Below are positions 13,028-25,599 of a stretch of 64,000 nucleotides of DNA, one piece after another; the first letter of the stretch is position 1; every line of letters begins with the position of its first letter. The notes beneath the pieces were generated by a model, which was not told the origin of the DNA, did no database searches, and worked only from the letters and a program-made list of their open reading frames with translations. Source of the stretch: Punica granatum. Its lineage: Eukaryota; Streptophyta; Magnoliopsida; Myrtales; Lythraceae. The stretch spans positions 8,390,982-8,454,981 of the forward strand of contig NC_045134.1 of assembly GCF_007655135.1 (NCBI RefSeq), written 5' to 3'. A program made the position numbers and the translations under genes.

Positions 13028-13029
13028 GT

Positions 13030-13957
13030 ACTATTTCACATATATAAATCTGATTTTGTCTTGAAAGTTTCAGTCTCGGTCAATATTAGTAATCGGGGTT
13101 CGAAAACGTCCCGCCAAAGGTGAAATGCATGTTTATTCTGGATCAACATAATTAATGCCTATGGTTTTATTCTTAGTTTTTAACAACTCAGAGGTCAGGG
13201 CCATTGCAAAAATGTGATATCGATTTTCCGTAAACATTGAATTATCGATAAATTAAATTGCTGTTTTTCTAATGGAACCAAGCATTTTCCAACAGAAAAA
13301 AATCAAACCCCATTTTTCAAAATTTTTAATCACTAGCGGGAAAAGCATTTTCCGTAGGAGAGCCCTCCTACCTCGGTGTTGTTTCATCGGAAATCCGTCG
13401 GAAAAGGTCACTCACGACGGATTTTCGACAGCTTCCCGATGGATCATCCCGTCGGAAAAGGCGAGAATTCTAGCAGTGAGCCTTTCATTGCGAGCCCACG
13501 AATTCATTTTCACCACGACATTGGTATCTTCACTGTAACTGATCTCATAACATTCGTCCATCTAGTATCTCTTACAACCTGCGAAAGTTACTTCAGTAAA
13601 TTTCTCAAAAACCCGCAAATACTATTCCGAAAATAGGAAAGTCAGAAGTGATTTCCGTCCTCTGAATCAGCTCTTCTTCCCTATATATATAGATAGTTAA
13701 GTAGATTTGTAATCATGTCATTTATTCCAGAGAAAATTCGATATTCTTTCACAAAGAATATCGTAACTGAATATTCTTTTGGAAGTTTGGTTTGTAAAAT
13801 CCGCTGACCAGTCTGCCCAGTGGCACCGAGGCCAATTTTGTGAGGGAGATGGTGGCGCAGACAGACATCGTTGTTGCCGCGAGCCACATCGATCCCGTAA
13901 TGTTAGGGGAATTCCAAGCCGTGAGATGTGTTTAGATATCAATTTATTATTTTTGCA
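13030..13957. repeat. GH3-upstream spacer, paralogous to 25.6-26.1 kb
   Basis: No gene seen. 13490-13670 matches 25635-25805 over most of its length (for example GGTATCTTCACTGTAACT and AAGTCAGAAGTGATTTC in both). The parallel position, between a TNL fragment and a GH3 promoter, supports block duplication. Confidence 0.7.
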
Positions 13958-14902
13958 AGTAAAATGCACTTCACATCCCGACCTTTGGGCCTAGTCGGAA
14001 AGTGCCTCCCGACTTTTCAAATTTTGCACTACACCATCCGGACTATTTAGAAAGAAGTAAAGTGCATCACCAATCGCTTCTCCGATCACTTTTCCGACCA
14101 AGATTTAATTTATTATTGTTTAATTTCAGATTTTAAAAATAATTTCAATTATTAAAATTTCAAAAATTAAAAAAAAACAGAAAGAACATAAAGACACTGC
14201 CTCCTCCTCAAATCTCATCGGTGGCTACAAGTGGATCCAGCCCCATTTCTTACCGATTTTCGGTGAGTATCCATCATCGAGGAATCCGTATGTGATGGAA
14301 GTTGTGATCAAGGAGATCAGAAGATCAAGCTTATTCGAATTCTATGGAAGGATTCCGATGGGATTAGTCTCTACCAATTTCGGAAGGATTCCAATGGGGT
14401 TATTATGCTCTATCCTCTCTTTCTATATGTGCATTGTGATTAACAAATCTAATATTTCCCCTTGGGGTTATCCGGTGTTACTTATTCGAATTTCTCATTC
14501 GGGAATTTGAGCTCTGTGGAGCAATTCACAGGACAAAACTTGGGCAACTGTCCTGATTATTAACTCTGTTATTCTCTCATCTCCTCTAACACAAACACGA
14601 GAAGAACCCAACACAATCTCCTTCTCATCAGTATGATTCCACCCTTCTCTCCCAACGATCTTTTGGGGCTGCTTTTCTTTTCAACATTCTAAGTTTTTAA
14701 TAATTGAAATCATCTTTTTAAAATCTGAAATTAATAAAACAATATTAAATTAAATCTTTGCCGGAAAAATGATTGGAAAAGTGATCGGAAATGTACTTTG
14801 CTTCTTTCTAAATAGCTCGGGTGGTTTAGTACAAAATTTGAAAGGTCCGGGCACTTTACTATTAGACCGAAAGATTAGGGTGCAAAGTTCATTTTACTCT
14901 TA
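13958..14902. mobile_element. MULE-like DNA transposon with ~210-bp inverted repeats
   Basis: Left arm 13958-14170 and right arm 14690-14902 are inverted copies (both contain TTTAGAAAGAAG..AAGT.CAT, GATCACTTTTCC and TTTCAGATTTTAAAAA when the right arm is reversed). The nonamer ATTTTTGCA occurs exactly at both borders (13949-13957 and 14903-14911), matching the 9-bp target duplications of Mutator-like elements. The paralogous spacer near 26107-26135 has a single uninterrupted version of this site. The centre (14171-14689) has no transposase I can recognise; it may be captured host DNA. Confidence 0.8.
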
Positions 14903-15326
14903 ATTTTTGCATAGATTAATAATTTTGAATGACTAGTGATTTTGGAACTTTTGGAAGCATCGAGGAACCTGTCTCTTCTGGCAGTGGGAAGAACTTTTTT
15001 CTTTTTTTTAATCAATAAATCGTCCCTTTAATCAATTGCGCGTATTCTGTTTTAGAATGAAAATTGTACCTGAAATCTTTAAATTTAATAAATGGGGACG
15101 TGCACCACTAATAAATAGATAAATCTCCATCGTGAAGAACTAAAAGAAAATGACAAAGGATAAAAGTTGATTGGCAGGGATAATATTTCAGCGTAACGTT
15201 CACGCTCTGCTCGGTTTTTTTGTGAAGAATTTGTATAGAAATTTCCTTAAAAGACTATCCTAAGCTAGCCCGAGCCCGAGGCTTACTCTATGTACTATTT
15301 TCGTCCCTGCTCAAAGAAGTTTTGAT

Positions 15327-15334
15327 TATATATA
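15327..15334 (+). promoter_or_regulatory. Putative TATA box of the complete GH3 gene
   Basis: TATATATA about 100 nt before the GH3 start codon. The stretch 15275-15434 matches 26947-27160 in front of the third copy (GAGCCCGAGGCTTACTCTA in both, then TATA tract, then GAGCAACATTAC.GTTTGAGGC just before the start), so promoter and leader were duplicated with the gene. Confidence 0.55.
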
Positions 15335-15434
15335 GCTGGTTCCAGCTGCAAAAGATAATTCATACACCAGCAAAAGTTACTAAGATTGAGCACGATTAGA
15401 TCTGAGCAACATTACAGTTTGAGGCAAAGCAGTC

Positions 15435-18400
15435 ATGGAAATGGAGGCATACAAGAACCCGAATACACCCATTGAGTACCGAGTGAGAGATCTGATCGGT
15501 CGAATGTCTCTAAAAGAGAAGATTGGTCAGATGGCTATGCCCGGGAAAGGCTCCCTCACCCCCACTGCCCTCCGTGATGGCTCCGTTGGTACTCTTTTCT
15601 CTCCTCGTGCCTTTTTTAAGCGTCATTTCACCCAATCCTGCGTAGATGCTCCCTGAACTTAATTAAGCATCACTAAATTATCTGTGGCCCTCACTTTAAG
15701 CGCACTTCTGTCGTGTTCGTTTTCAACTTGTAGTGCTCAAGAAAATGAGTACTTATGGAAATAAACAAATTTTGTTTGATTGGGAAAAAAGTATTCACTT
15801 AATTCATCGATTTGTATTGCCACATATCTTTTCTGATTCCTACATTGGCCCCTATTATTTTAGTAGCAGATCTGCTGCCTCTCTCTCTTCGCGATAGAAG
15901 AGAGGTGAGGCATTTCTAGGCGGTGGTGGACCTGCTCAGATAAGTTTGCTAGCAACCTCTAGTGTCGCCGTTCACTTGTTTGGGGCAGTAGTGGTGTTGA
16001 AGTCACCGTGGCCCTCTCCCCCGTACTCCCTCTCTCTAACACGAGAGCATATGGAATCATTTTGCAAATTACTAACACGAGAGCATATGGAATCATATTG
16101 CAAATTACTAAAAATTGAGGGACATCACTGCAAAACTTTAAAGGTAGCTGATTGGCTGAGCAAGTCAGCTAAAAAAATAAGCTGGTCTTCATTTACTTTT
16201 AAGTTTTTTTTTTTCGGTGGGCATAATTTACTTTTAAGTACTTTTGAGGGCAATGGTGTTTTTTGATTGACTCGTTAAGTTATTTTTCTTTTCATTCCCA
16301 TATAAACTGAACTCAATTAAATATTGAAATTAATTTCAGCATGTAAAATTCAAAAATTTCACCAGATAAAAGTCCATAAAAAAACATATGAATTTTTATA
16401 CAAATAAAGAATATTTAAAAAATTACAACAACTGATCGAGTAAAATCCTTATAAAATGCTACAGTTTCACCACCATTCAAACTTGTAAAAAATAATAGAG
16501 AGAATATATTTTGGGATAAATTTGATGCACAGTAAATAACCATAATCTAAACTAGCTGGATCATAGTAGGAATTTAGTAATGTCATAAATATATCACGGA
16601 GACCTCCAGAACTTAGATCATCCATATGTCCTTTCATACCTCCCGACCACAGTGGTGGCTCCACACATAGCAGCCTCTCAACTCCAGACAACCATTTTCC
16701 ACTGCTCGACTTACTACTAGCTCAGCTTGTCACATGACTTACCAACTCCCATCTCATTTGCAAATATTATAATCGATTGTATAAGAATACTTGCATGATC
16801 AGTGACACTGACATGGCCATAATAATGCCATTTTGATGCACTAATTATAATTGCGATAATGATATCAGAGTAGGAATAGATCACTCACTTTAACAAGACC
16901 TTGAATCTCAAATCTTTGAAAACCGATCGTTCTAATTTTCTAAAATTTTTCTCACTATTTCCTCACACGGTTTAACTCTGACTCTCGATCTCTCTCTCTG
17001 CTGTAAAAGAAAAATTGAACCACAGAGTGAAGAACACAAATATAAAAGGAAGAAAAAGCAAGGCGGTGGGATTTTGATCAAACTGAGTGACCCGCACGTA
17101 AAGTCGGGTGTGTGGGGAAATTGACACATGAAAGCAAACTCCAAACTTATCTTCTTGTTCACCGACAAAAAAACTTATCTTCTTGTTCACCGACAAAAAA
17201 ACTTATCTTCTTAAATACTTTATTAATTAACTAATTAATAAATCTATATCAAATGCAATAATTGAAAAATATATGTGTATAAGCACGTGAAACAAATTTG
17301 GTATGTTACACAGCACTCAATTTGTACACGATATAGACCCGTGCTATGCTCGGCCTTTTATAATTTCTTTTGATTAAAAATCCAACTCATGCTATGCATG
17401 TTTTTATTTTTTATAAGGTTTTAAAATATAATTATTTTTCATAATTTTTCAAAACATATATAGATTAAAAGAAGATTTTTATTAATATAGATATTAAATA
17501 ATAAAATTAATAAAAAGATAAAAATGTTGAGGATAGAGAGAAAAAGAGGGATGGAACGGTGAGAAGAAAACGAGAGCAAAGAGGGGGGGAGGGAAAAGGA
17601 AAGACAAGGGGGAGAGTGAAAAGTAATTTTTGGTGGTTAATAAACACATAAATAAATTATATCATTCTCTTAATTTTCAATAATTTTAGTGGTTACTAAA
17701 TTGATAGTATTATACTGTGACTTCAGGGAATATGAACGTTACCGTAGCTACCACCCTATGTCAATTTGTAATATTAGACATACATAATCAAATACAAAAT
17801 TATCGACTTTGGTACTCATGTACAACGTTGTTTTACTCCCTATTTATAAGAGTTAATTGGCCGTCATTTTCACGTCATAAACCACCGCCACTTGCTTTGC
17901 TTCCCACATTTTCTGGGTTTTTTCTTTTCTTCTCAAGATAATTCCAACTTAGTAGTAAATATCCACTGCTTCCTTCACCGAAAAAATAACTTCCTAAAAT
18001 GATCTAAACTATATATTCTTTATCCTCTCACGCCCTCCCATTTTCTGCAACAGTTGATTGGTGGTGATTTTCCACCGTCATAAGCACTGCATCCTTGATC
18101 TACAACCGTCTTGCCACTCTGATTTTGAGCAGCAATGCTCTAGATGCAAGCTTAAAAATCACACTGATATTGGTGTGCAGGAGGACTAAATGCAGGCAGA
18201 GGGCCATATGACAGTGCGCCAGTCAAGGACTGGGCTGACAAGGCAGATGAGTGGCAACAAGCAGCACTTCAGTCGCGGCTCGGTATACCGCTCATACTGG
18301 GAGTGGACGCAATTCACGGCCACAATAATGCCTATGGCACTACCATCTTTCCGCACAATGTGGGGCTAGGTGCCACTAGGTAACTTAGCCTCCTTTTTTT

Positions 18401-21187
18401 ATATATTTGTTCTTAATTCTTTAGGTACTTGAAGTAGTCAGGGCCAAACCGTTGTCCGACCATGATAGTCTTGTATTAGGAATACCAAAAATTTCATTAG
18501 GTGCTTTTCTTCGTTAACTGGCACATTTATATGAGACAGAGATACAGAGTTAATCCAAAGGATAGGAGCGGCAACTGCTTTGGAGGCCAGGGCAGGTGGC
18601 ATTAATTACGCTTTTGCCCCTACTGTTGCCGTAAGTTCTTGATACTATATGTAGATGTTAGTCCCCATTTGGCAATTATTTTTGTTTTATTTTATTTAAT
18701 CCAATAATTTAGTTTATTATACTATATATTTTCTTTACGTTAATTGATTAATAAAAGCAAAAAATAGAAAAAGAGATTTTGCCCATGTACATACTTTGTT
18801 TTATTAGATAATTCATAATTAACGACAGATGAATCATTTAGTTCAGAAAAACTACGAAAAGGAATCACATCCTTTTATTTTTCGGGTGCTTGAATCTCTC
18901 GATACTTTTCTCATTACACATCCTTTTATTTTCTCTCAATACACAAATATGGAAACCAAATTAATGATAAAAGATAATATTAAAAGTAAAAAAGAATCTC
19001 TAATGCACGTATAAGGCGTAGTGGCTGTAATCTCGATGAATTAATCAAGATGAGACTGAAAATTTTGAACAGAAACAGAATATATATGTATATATATATT
19101 TTTTTTTTATTTTATTTTTGCTCAAGAAGTGAAAACAGAATATTAAGTTTGTGTTTCATAATGCAAGAAAAATGGCGATATATGTTAAACATTATCATGG
19201 CAGGTTGTTAAAGATCTGAGGTGGAACAGATGCTACGAAAGTTACAGTGAGGACCCGGAAATCGTTGGAAAGATGGCTTCCATAATTACCGGCCTGCAAG
19301 GGCTTCCGCCAGCGGAGCACCCGAAGGGCCACCCTTTTGTCGCTGGAAGGTAACTCGCCCGGTTCTTCAATTTGGAAGGGTGAAATGAAAAGGAGGACTA
19401 GTGTTTCTTACTAAGTTCCTGTCTTTGTTAGGAACAACGTGATCGCGTGCGCGAAGCATTTTGTTGGGGATGGAGGCACTGAAGGAGGGAAAAACGAGGG
19501 GGATACGAGAACAAGTTATGACGAGTTGGAGAAGGTCCACATGGCCCCTTACCTGGATTGTATCTCTCAACATGTCTGCACTGTCATGGCTTCCTTCTCT
19601 AGCTATAATGGGCAGAAGATGCATTCTCATAAGTTTCTTCTGACCGATGTTCTGAAGAACAAACTCGGGTTTAAGGTAATCGCTTCAACTCTTTGTTTTG
19701 GTAATAAAATTGGGTCTAAGATATATGCATTTTCCCGTCAATGTCAAATATCAATATGGTAACCGTTTTGACATTTGGAGGGATTCGTAATTTCTGATTG
19801 GGGAGGCATTGATAAACTCAAAGACAACGGGGATCCAGAAGGGGCAGAATATCGTGTATGTGCTGCTCTCGGAATCAATGCGGGGATCGACATGGTTATA
19901 CCCAAAACTTCTGATCCGGCTTTCTAGTTTAAACATGTTACATTCTCTCAAAAGTAGCTCATTTATTTCTTTTCCTTTCTTGCAGGTTTTGGGCCGTCTT
20001 GACCTCGTAAAATTTCAAGAGGACTTGATATCACTGGTGGAGGCAGGGGAAGTGCCAATCTCGAGGATTGATGATGCCGTGGAGAGGATCCTGAGGGTGA
20101 AGTTTGCTGCTGGAATTTTCGAACACCCTTTCTCCGACAGGTCATTGCTAGATCTTGTAGGCTGCAAGGTAAACCACACAAAATGTCACATAGCTTGCCG
20201 GTCTTTCCTTGGATGGATTCTTCCCATGACGTAGTCCATTAAGATTGGGAGGATATCCACTTTTTGGTCTGAGGACCACATGAAATCCGACATGGTCCAA
20301 TCTGATTTATGTTTGGTGTGATAAAATGATCTGCAGCTGCATAGAGAGATAGCGAGGGAGGCAGTGAGGAAGTCCTTGGTCCTGTTGAAGAATGGGAAGG
20401 ACCCGGAAAAGCCTTTACTTCCATTAGACAAGAATGCCAGAAAAATTCTTGTCGCGGGAACGCACGCAGATGATCTTGGTTATCAATGTGGGGCCTGGAC
20501 TGTAAGCTGGACCGGAGACAGTGGCAGTACAACAATTGGTATGCACCGAATTGCATCCTTCATTTCTGCTGCAATCTTACAGTTGTAGGTTCTGCTGTGG
20601 TTGTCGAAGCTTAGTTTCGAAATTTGTCTATCCAGTTTAGTTTTTGTGGCGTAATCAGTGGAATTCGTTTTGGTTTCTGTTATACAGGGACCACCATTCT
20701 TGATGCGATTAAACAAACAGTTGGACCTGAAACAGAAGTCATATTCGAGCAATGCCCAACAGCGGACACATTATCAGCTCATGATTTTGCATTCGCCATT
20801 GTGGCTGTTGGTGAACCTCCATATGCAGAATATATCAGCTCGAAGACCGAACTAGTTATCCCTTCTGATCTTGCTGATATGATATGTTCAGTTGCAGATA
20901 GAGTACCAACACTCCTTGTTTTGATCACTGGGAGACCTATAGAATTAAAGCCCGAGATGCTTGAGAAGATTGATGCTTTGGTTGCTGCTTGGTTGCCTGG
21001 GACTGAAGGAAATGGAATTACAGATGTATTTTTCGGAGATTATGACTTCATGGGACGATTACCTGTCTCGTGGTTCAAGACGCTTGACCAATTGCCGATG
21101 GATCCCGGTGCTAACTTATACGATCCTCTGTTCCCAGTTGGCTTTGGATTGACACACGGCCCAAAAATGAAAACCTACAGCATTTAG
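15435..21187 (+). CDS. Beta-glucosidase / exo-beta-glucanase, glycoside hydrolase family 3
   Basis: Retaining GH3 enzyme that would release glucose from the non-reducing end of beta-glucosides. Nine exons: 15435-15588, 18181-18379, 18540-18630, 19204-19349, 19432-19675, 19781-19894, 19986-20168, 20337-20538, 20688-21187; all junctions keep frame, giving 610 aa, near the usual 600-630. Domain 1 starts [17 protein letters not shown]; substrate-pocket motifs are [17 protein letters not shown] and KHFVGDGGT (K205, H206); nucleophile D284 lies in GFVISDW; domain 2 has VGEPPYAEY with acid/base candidate E487. No signal peptide is visible (MEMEAYKNP start), unlike apoplastic ExoI proteins, so a cytosolic place is inferred. 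Intron 6 has a weak GTTATA donor and intron 5 a poor TTTGGAG acceptor. Intron 1 is 2.6 kb and repeat-filled. Confidence 0.88.
15589..18180 (+). other. Repeat-rich first intron of the complete GH3 gene
   Basis: This 2.6-kb intron is almost three times as long as intron 1 of the third copy. It holds two exact-spaced tandem duplications: a 36-bp unit at 16039-16074 and 16075-16110 (one mismatch), and a 28-bp unit at 17145-17172 and 17173-17200 with a partial third copy to 17212. The rest is AT-rich with no exon seen. Confidence 0.7.
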
Positions 21188-21485
21188 GCGAAAGATGGGG
21201 CAATGAGTTTCATTTCTATTTCAAGACATGCATTAGTTATATTCCTCAATTTCAATTTGCAGACATATGTTTGTTTTCAATAACTTCCATGTATGTGTGT
21301 TGGAAATAGTTCATACTATTTCCAAATGAACTATTTCCGTCAGAATAATATGTTTTTTAATTAGAAATAAAATTTAATTTCCGTTGGAACTATTTCCAAA
21401 TGGACTATTCCTACTAATTTTCCAAACAATGGATGGGCCGGGAATATCTCTCTACCTGATAACATGTTAAATGTATTTAATTCAG

Positions 21486-22019
21486 TGTTATTAGAACCGG
21501 ACCGGATGATGAACCGGAAGGGGTACGGGGTCATGGGTTTATGGGTCCAACCGGGGGTTCGATGGGTCGGATTGCACGTTTATTTAAAATAAAATAAATA
21601 TTCATATTATTAAAAAAATTATGATAATTAAGTAAAAGTATGATGATTTTAAAGAAATATAACAATAGTATAAGAAAGTATCTATATTTAATATTTCTTA
21701 CTTCAAAATAAATATTTTATTTTAATAAGTACTTAAAAGTAGAGTTAAAAGAATAAAAAAGTGGTGGTGGCTTGGTTGGTAGTATGCTAATATGATAAGC
21801 AAGAGGTCATGAGTTCAAATCCTTACACAACCAACCAATTTTTACATTAAATAGGAAACCCATAGAACCGGCCGGTTCAATGAAATTTTACTTAAAATCT
21901 TCCGGTTCAATGGGTCCGGCGGTTCAAAGCTGCCATTTCGGTTGTCAGGTGAACCGGACATGGTGCCGGTTCCCGGTCCGACCGGTCGAACCGGCCAGTC
22001 CGATCCGGTTCTGATAACA
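21486..22019. mobile_element. Short TIR transposon with ACCGG-rich ends, copy 1
   Basis: Ends are inverted repeats of about 21 nt: TGTTATTAGAACCGGACCGG on the left against TGTTATCAGAACCGGATCGG read from the right. The AT-rich body is closely matched by 55531-56048. Inside are boxes resembling a tRNA-type Pol III promoter: TGGCTTGGTTGG (21768-21779, A-box-like, one key mismatch) and AGTTCAAATCC (21812-21822, fits the B-box RGTTCRANTCC). No protein is encoded and no clear target duplication was found. Confidence 0.65.
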
Positions 22020-22519
22020 ATGGTATCTATTGAGTGATAAGTGGTTTTTTTTCTTTTTTTCTTTTTTTGTGAATCTCTTAAGAAAAGGCCTAATAATAAA
22101 AAGCTTGTTGCCAATGCAATTATTGGCAGATCTCGATCTTTAATATAATCGAATGCCATTGTAGGTCAGGACTTGGGACCATACGATATAAAAAGATATC
22201 TCTTCCTCATGCTTTGGTTAATTAAGGAAATCACGCTTTATAATCTTTTTATATTTATTTATTAATTTCTTTTTTGGTGAAATGGGAGGAAAGGAATTAT
22301 ATCCTTTAACCCATAACCATGCAAAAGGGAATGAATAAGAGAAGTTAGGAATCGAATAAATTATGTTTCTTTTACCTAATTTATTAAAAATAATCAAATT
22401 CGTGAACTCTACATGCTCATCTTGGGGAACTGTTGATGATTTAGGAAATAGGATATTCTCAATAAGATTATATCGACGAGTTAGGTAGTTAATATATTCG
22501 ATATATCTAGATTTGATTT

Positions 22520-24074
22520 AGGTTGTGTTTGATAACTCCAAATTAAGTGCTGAAATTAAAATTTCGGCATTTAACTGAATTAAACTTGTTTGATAATACA
22601 AAATGAAAATTGACATAATTGAATGAGCTAATCAAAAAAGTGTGATTAAGTAATCCTAAAGCTACTTAATCAATCAACGGTGTTTTTGCTTACTCACTCA
22701 GCACGGGCGACTTTTGGATTATTTGCATCCATGCATCTGAAGTGTTTTGATTTTGCAATCTAGTCCCATTTCACAAATTTCATCCAGAATGTTAGAGAGA
22801 GAATGTGTGTGCACGTCCGATGGAGGGGAAACTCCCGGAAATTGGAGCGGGTGGCTCGATCCCAACTACCACTGCCTTCATCGAGGTCACTGGTAACCAC
22901 TGCTCCGATTTCCTTCTCCTCTCTCCCTTCGAATCAAAGAGAGAAACGGGAAATCCAAGAGGTAGTGTCCGCAATCCCGACCACTACCGCGTCCGTGAGG
23001 CTGCCGGCGACTATAGAGGACATCGGCTACCTTGTATGTGGTGATGAGGGTCAGGATCGAGGCCCCAATGCCCACTTCCTCTCTAATCAGAGCCTTCGAG
23101 CTTTTATTTATTTATTTATTTTGTGATTTTGATTTTTAAAATTTTTGAGATTGAAAAAAAATGCGGATTAAAAATGAAAAGAATTTCAATTATAGGGTAA
23201 TGTATAAATATAACTTTAGCATTTATTATCATTACTCAATCACACTTTTTACTTAATCAATTAAGCATTTATTATGTTTGTTTGGACTTCAAATTAAGTG
23301 CTGAAAATTTTATCACTTAAGAGAATAAGTACTTAATTGATTAAGTCAAAATTATTTGATAAAGTTAAATTGTTGAAAAATTAGAGCTTTTGGTGTAGTA
23401 CTTGCATTGTAGCCACTATTTTCTTCCTTCACTTTGACCAAACTTTTAATATTTTTTATTTTTGTCATTTCTGAAAATTAAAAAAATTTGAATTCTTTCT
23501 AAAAAAAGAGTAGAAAGCGATCTGCACAGGGAGGGGATAGTAGTCGTCGTCGTCGTTCCGACCACCACCGCCATAATCGAGACCATCAGCGATCTTGCCT
23601 GAGTGGGCCACCACCGCTCGGAGATCGAGGTTCGACCCCCATCTCCCTCTTCGATTCAAGGGGGTTCAAACCCCAATACTAGACGGTGGTGGTCCCGATC
23701 CCAGCCACCACTGCCCAAGCAAGGTTGCTGGTGACCTCGATTATTGCAGTGGTGGCCATAATCGACGGCCACCGCCGCCCTCCTCCCTCACTCATCGCCC
23801 CCTTCTTTTTTCTCTCTTTATCTCTCTAAAAGACGGATGGACTGATTTGCAGACTTTATAAAAGTTCAGGGGTATCAGTGCAAAAAAGGTGAGAAATCCC
23901 CCCAACCGAGCGTATAAGCTAAATTTGCTGAATGATTAAGTTGGTTCCATTTACTTACTCATTCAATACTTTTTTGACTTATTCACTAAGTTAAGTTATT
24001 TTTATTTCGTGTTTATCTAAGAAGCTTATTCCAATTAAATTTCAACACTTAATTGGAGTGATCAAACACAACCT
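22520..24074. mobile_element. Non-autonomous TIR element with GC-rich core
   Basis: Left end AGGTTGTGTTTGATAACTCC followed by AAATTAAGTGCTGAAATT is mirrored at the right end when reversed (AGGTTGTGTTTGATCACTCC, then AATTAAGTGTTGAAATT): inverted repeats of about 38 nt. The inside alternates AT-rich DNA with GC-rich patches (22840-23050, 23540-23800) full of CCACCACC/GGTGGTGG and of AAGCGAGGTCGCC-like words that recur at 27640-27800 and 54290-54430. A second related left end at about 23262 and extra termini at 24075-24125 suggest nested insertions of one family. Open frames here are translations of the repeat. Confidence 0.6.
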
Positions 24075-24236
24075 TTCAACACTTAATTTTCAGAACTTAA
24101 AATTAAATTTAAACAAACACCACCTGTTATTATTTTTATATTTGTTTCTAGATTTGACTATTTTCCTTGTCACCTATAAATAGGCTAGTAAACTATGTTA
24201 TTTATTGAGTCGTTCTACTCAATGAATATATATTTA

Positions 24237-24269
<33 letters not shown>

Positions 24270-24386
24270 TCTATCCCGTGGTTTTCGCCCCATGGCCACC
24301 ACGTATATATAATTATATCTCTACTCTCTCTTCTCGTTATATGAAATTGTCAGCCAGCAAAGGGAAATGACTCGACAGAAAAATCT

Positions 24387-25340
24387 ATGGAATTGCCAGA
24401 ATCAATTGGCAATGAGCTGAAGTCCCACTTGATTCTTGAAACAACTAATCTAGAAATTGATAGACTTCCGGAGTCTATTGGAAAGCTAGAGAAGCTTGAG
24501 CATCTGTGTCTGGAGGGGTGTACCGTAAAAGAGAAGTTTCCTGACTCGCTCGGAAATCTAACATCCTTGATCCAGTTAGATCTATCTGAGTCAAAGATCA
24601 GTGCCCTACCAGATACTAATATTCGATATAAATAAATTGAAATTAATGAATATGAGTTCCAGTGTTATTCTGCATTTCACTAGTGCTACTGTGGAGGCAG
24701 AGAAGGAATTGCAGTCTAACATGCACACAAATTTGCCCGGAGAAACTCCCGAAGATATTCACGAGTCGCCTAGTCTGACAACCTTGGGTCTATCAGTTAC
24801 TGGCATCTCCAGCGTGCTTGAGAAAGTTGGTGAGTTACCCCATCTGCAAATACTTCTTGGGATCAAGTAACAGCATCGAGCAGCTGCCGAAGCTTCCGAT
24901 GAGTCTGACCAGTCTACCCATTAGACTAACAGAGCTTAACTCTTTGAAACACTTCTTGGCAGATAATTGCGATTTTAGGATGGTCAACGGTCTTTCCCAG
25001 CCGAAAAGCTTGGCAGTGTTGTCAAAATTTAACAGCAACTCCATGAGGTCAGCAGGAAAGGCCGAGTCCGATGATACAGAGGCGACCAATTATCAACCTA
25101 TCGGGTTTGAGTAAGCTAAGGCAATTTAAGCCGTCTGACTGCAAAGAGCTAACCGAGGTTCGACGTGTGGGATCTTCGAAATCCTTATAAGAGTTAATCA
25201 TCCAGCATTGCGACTCCTTAAATACATGGGGGACTCTCGCACATTTGGAGCAGTTGGAAGTTCTTGAATTACTCGACAGCGAGAATCTTAGTGTCAAAGA
25301 ACCCCGAGGTCTGAAGTTTCTGAAACTCAACAGGTTTAGG
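24387..25340 (+). pseudogene. TNL leucine-rich-repeat fragment, plus strand
   Basis: LRR-only remnant in three frames. 24387-24625: MELPESIGNELKSHLILE, RLPESIGKLEKLEHLCL, KFPDSLGNLTSLIQLDLSES. 24690-24865: SPSLTTLGLSVTGISSVLEKV then a frame change to SSNSIEQLPKLPMSLTSLPIR and LKHFLADNCDF (to 25114). 25115-25340 still resembles the TNL tail (LSKLRQFKPSDCKELTEV, LEQLEVLELLDSENL) but has stops. TIR and NB-ARC are absent. Order along the strand matches the LRR exon of the intact receptor at 51935-53551. It lies 1.8 kb upstream of the third GH3 gene. Confidence 0.85.
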
Positions 25341-25599
25341 GGGGTGCGAGTTTGTCGAAGCTCTTTAGTATTCATTTCTCCCTGCACCTTCTACTAAGTG
25401 CAATGCACATCGCATTCTCAGCACATCTATATATTATAATAATTTGCTTTACTTTGCAAGAAGCCTCTTCATTATGTATCAGCTGCAACCTGTTGAACAT
25501 TGTGGCTACTATTCCGCTAGTTCTGAAGACAGCGGGTTCTGAATGACCTCCCTCTCACGGTAAAAAAAGTGGTTAACCATCTCGCATAAATCCATATCG

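Noticed and set aside
21768..21822. A tRNA gene with A and B boxes
   Set aside because: No acceptor stem or anticodon arm could be drawn; boxes lie in a transposon repeated elsewhere.
22803..23126. Three overlapping open frames of 60-107 aa
   Set aside because: They lie in the GC-rich core of a repeated TIR element and are open on both strands.
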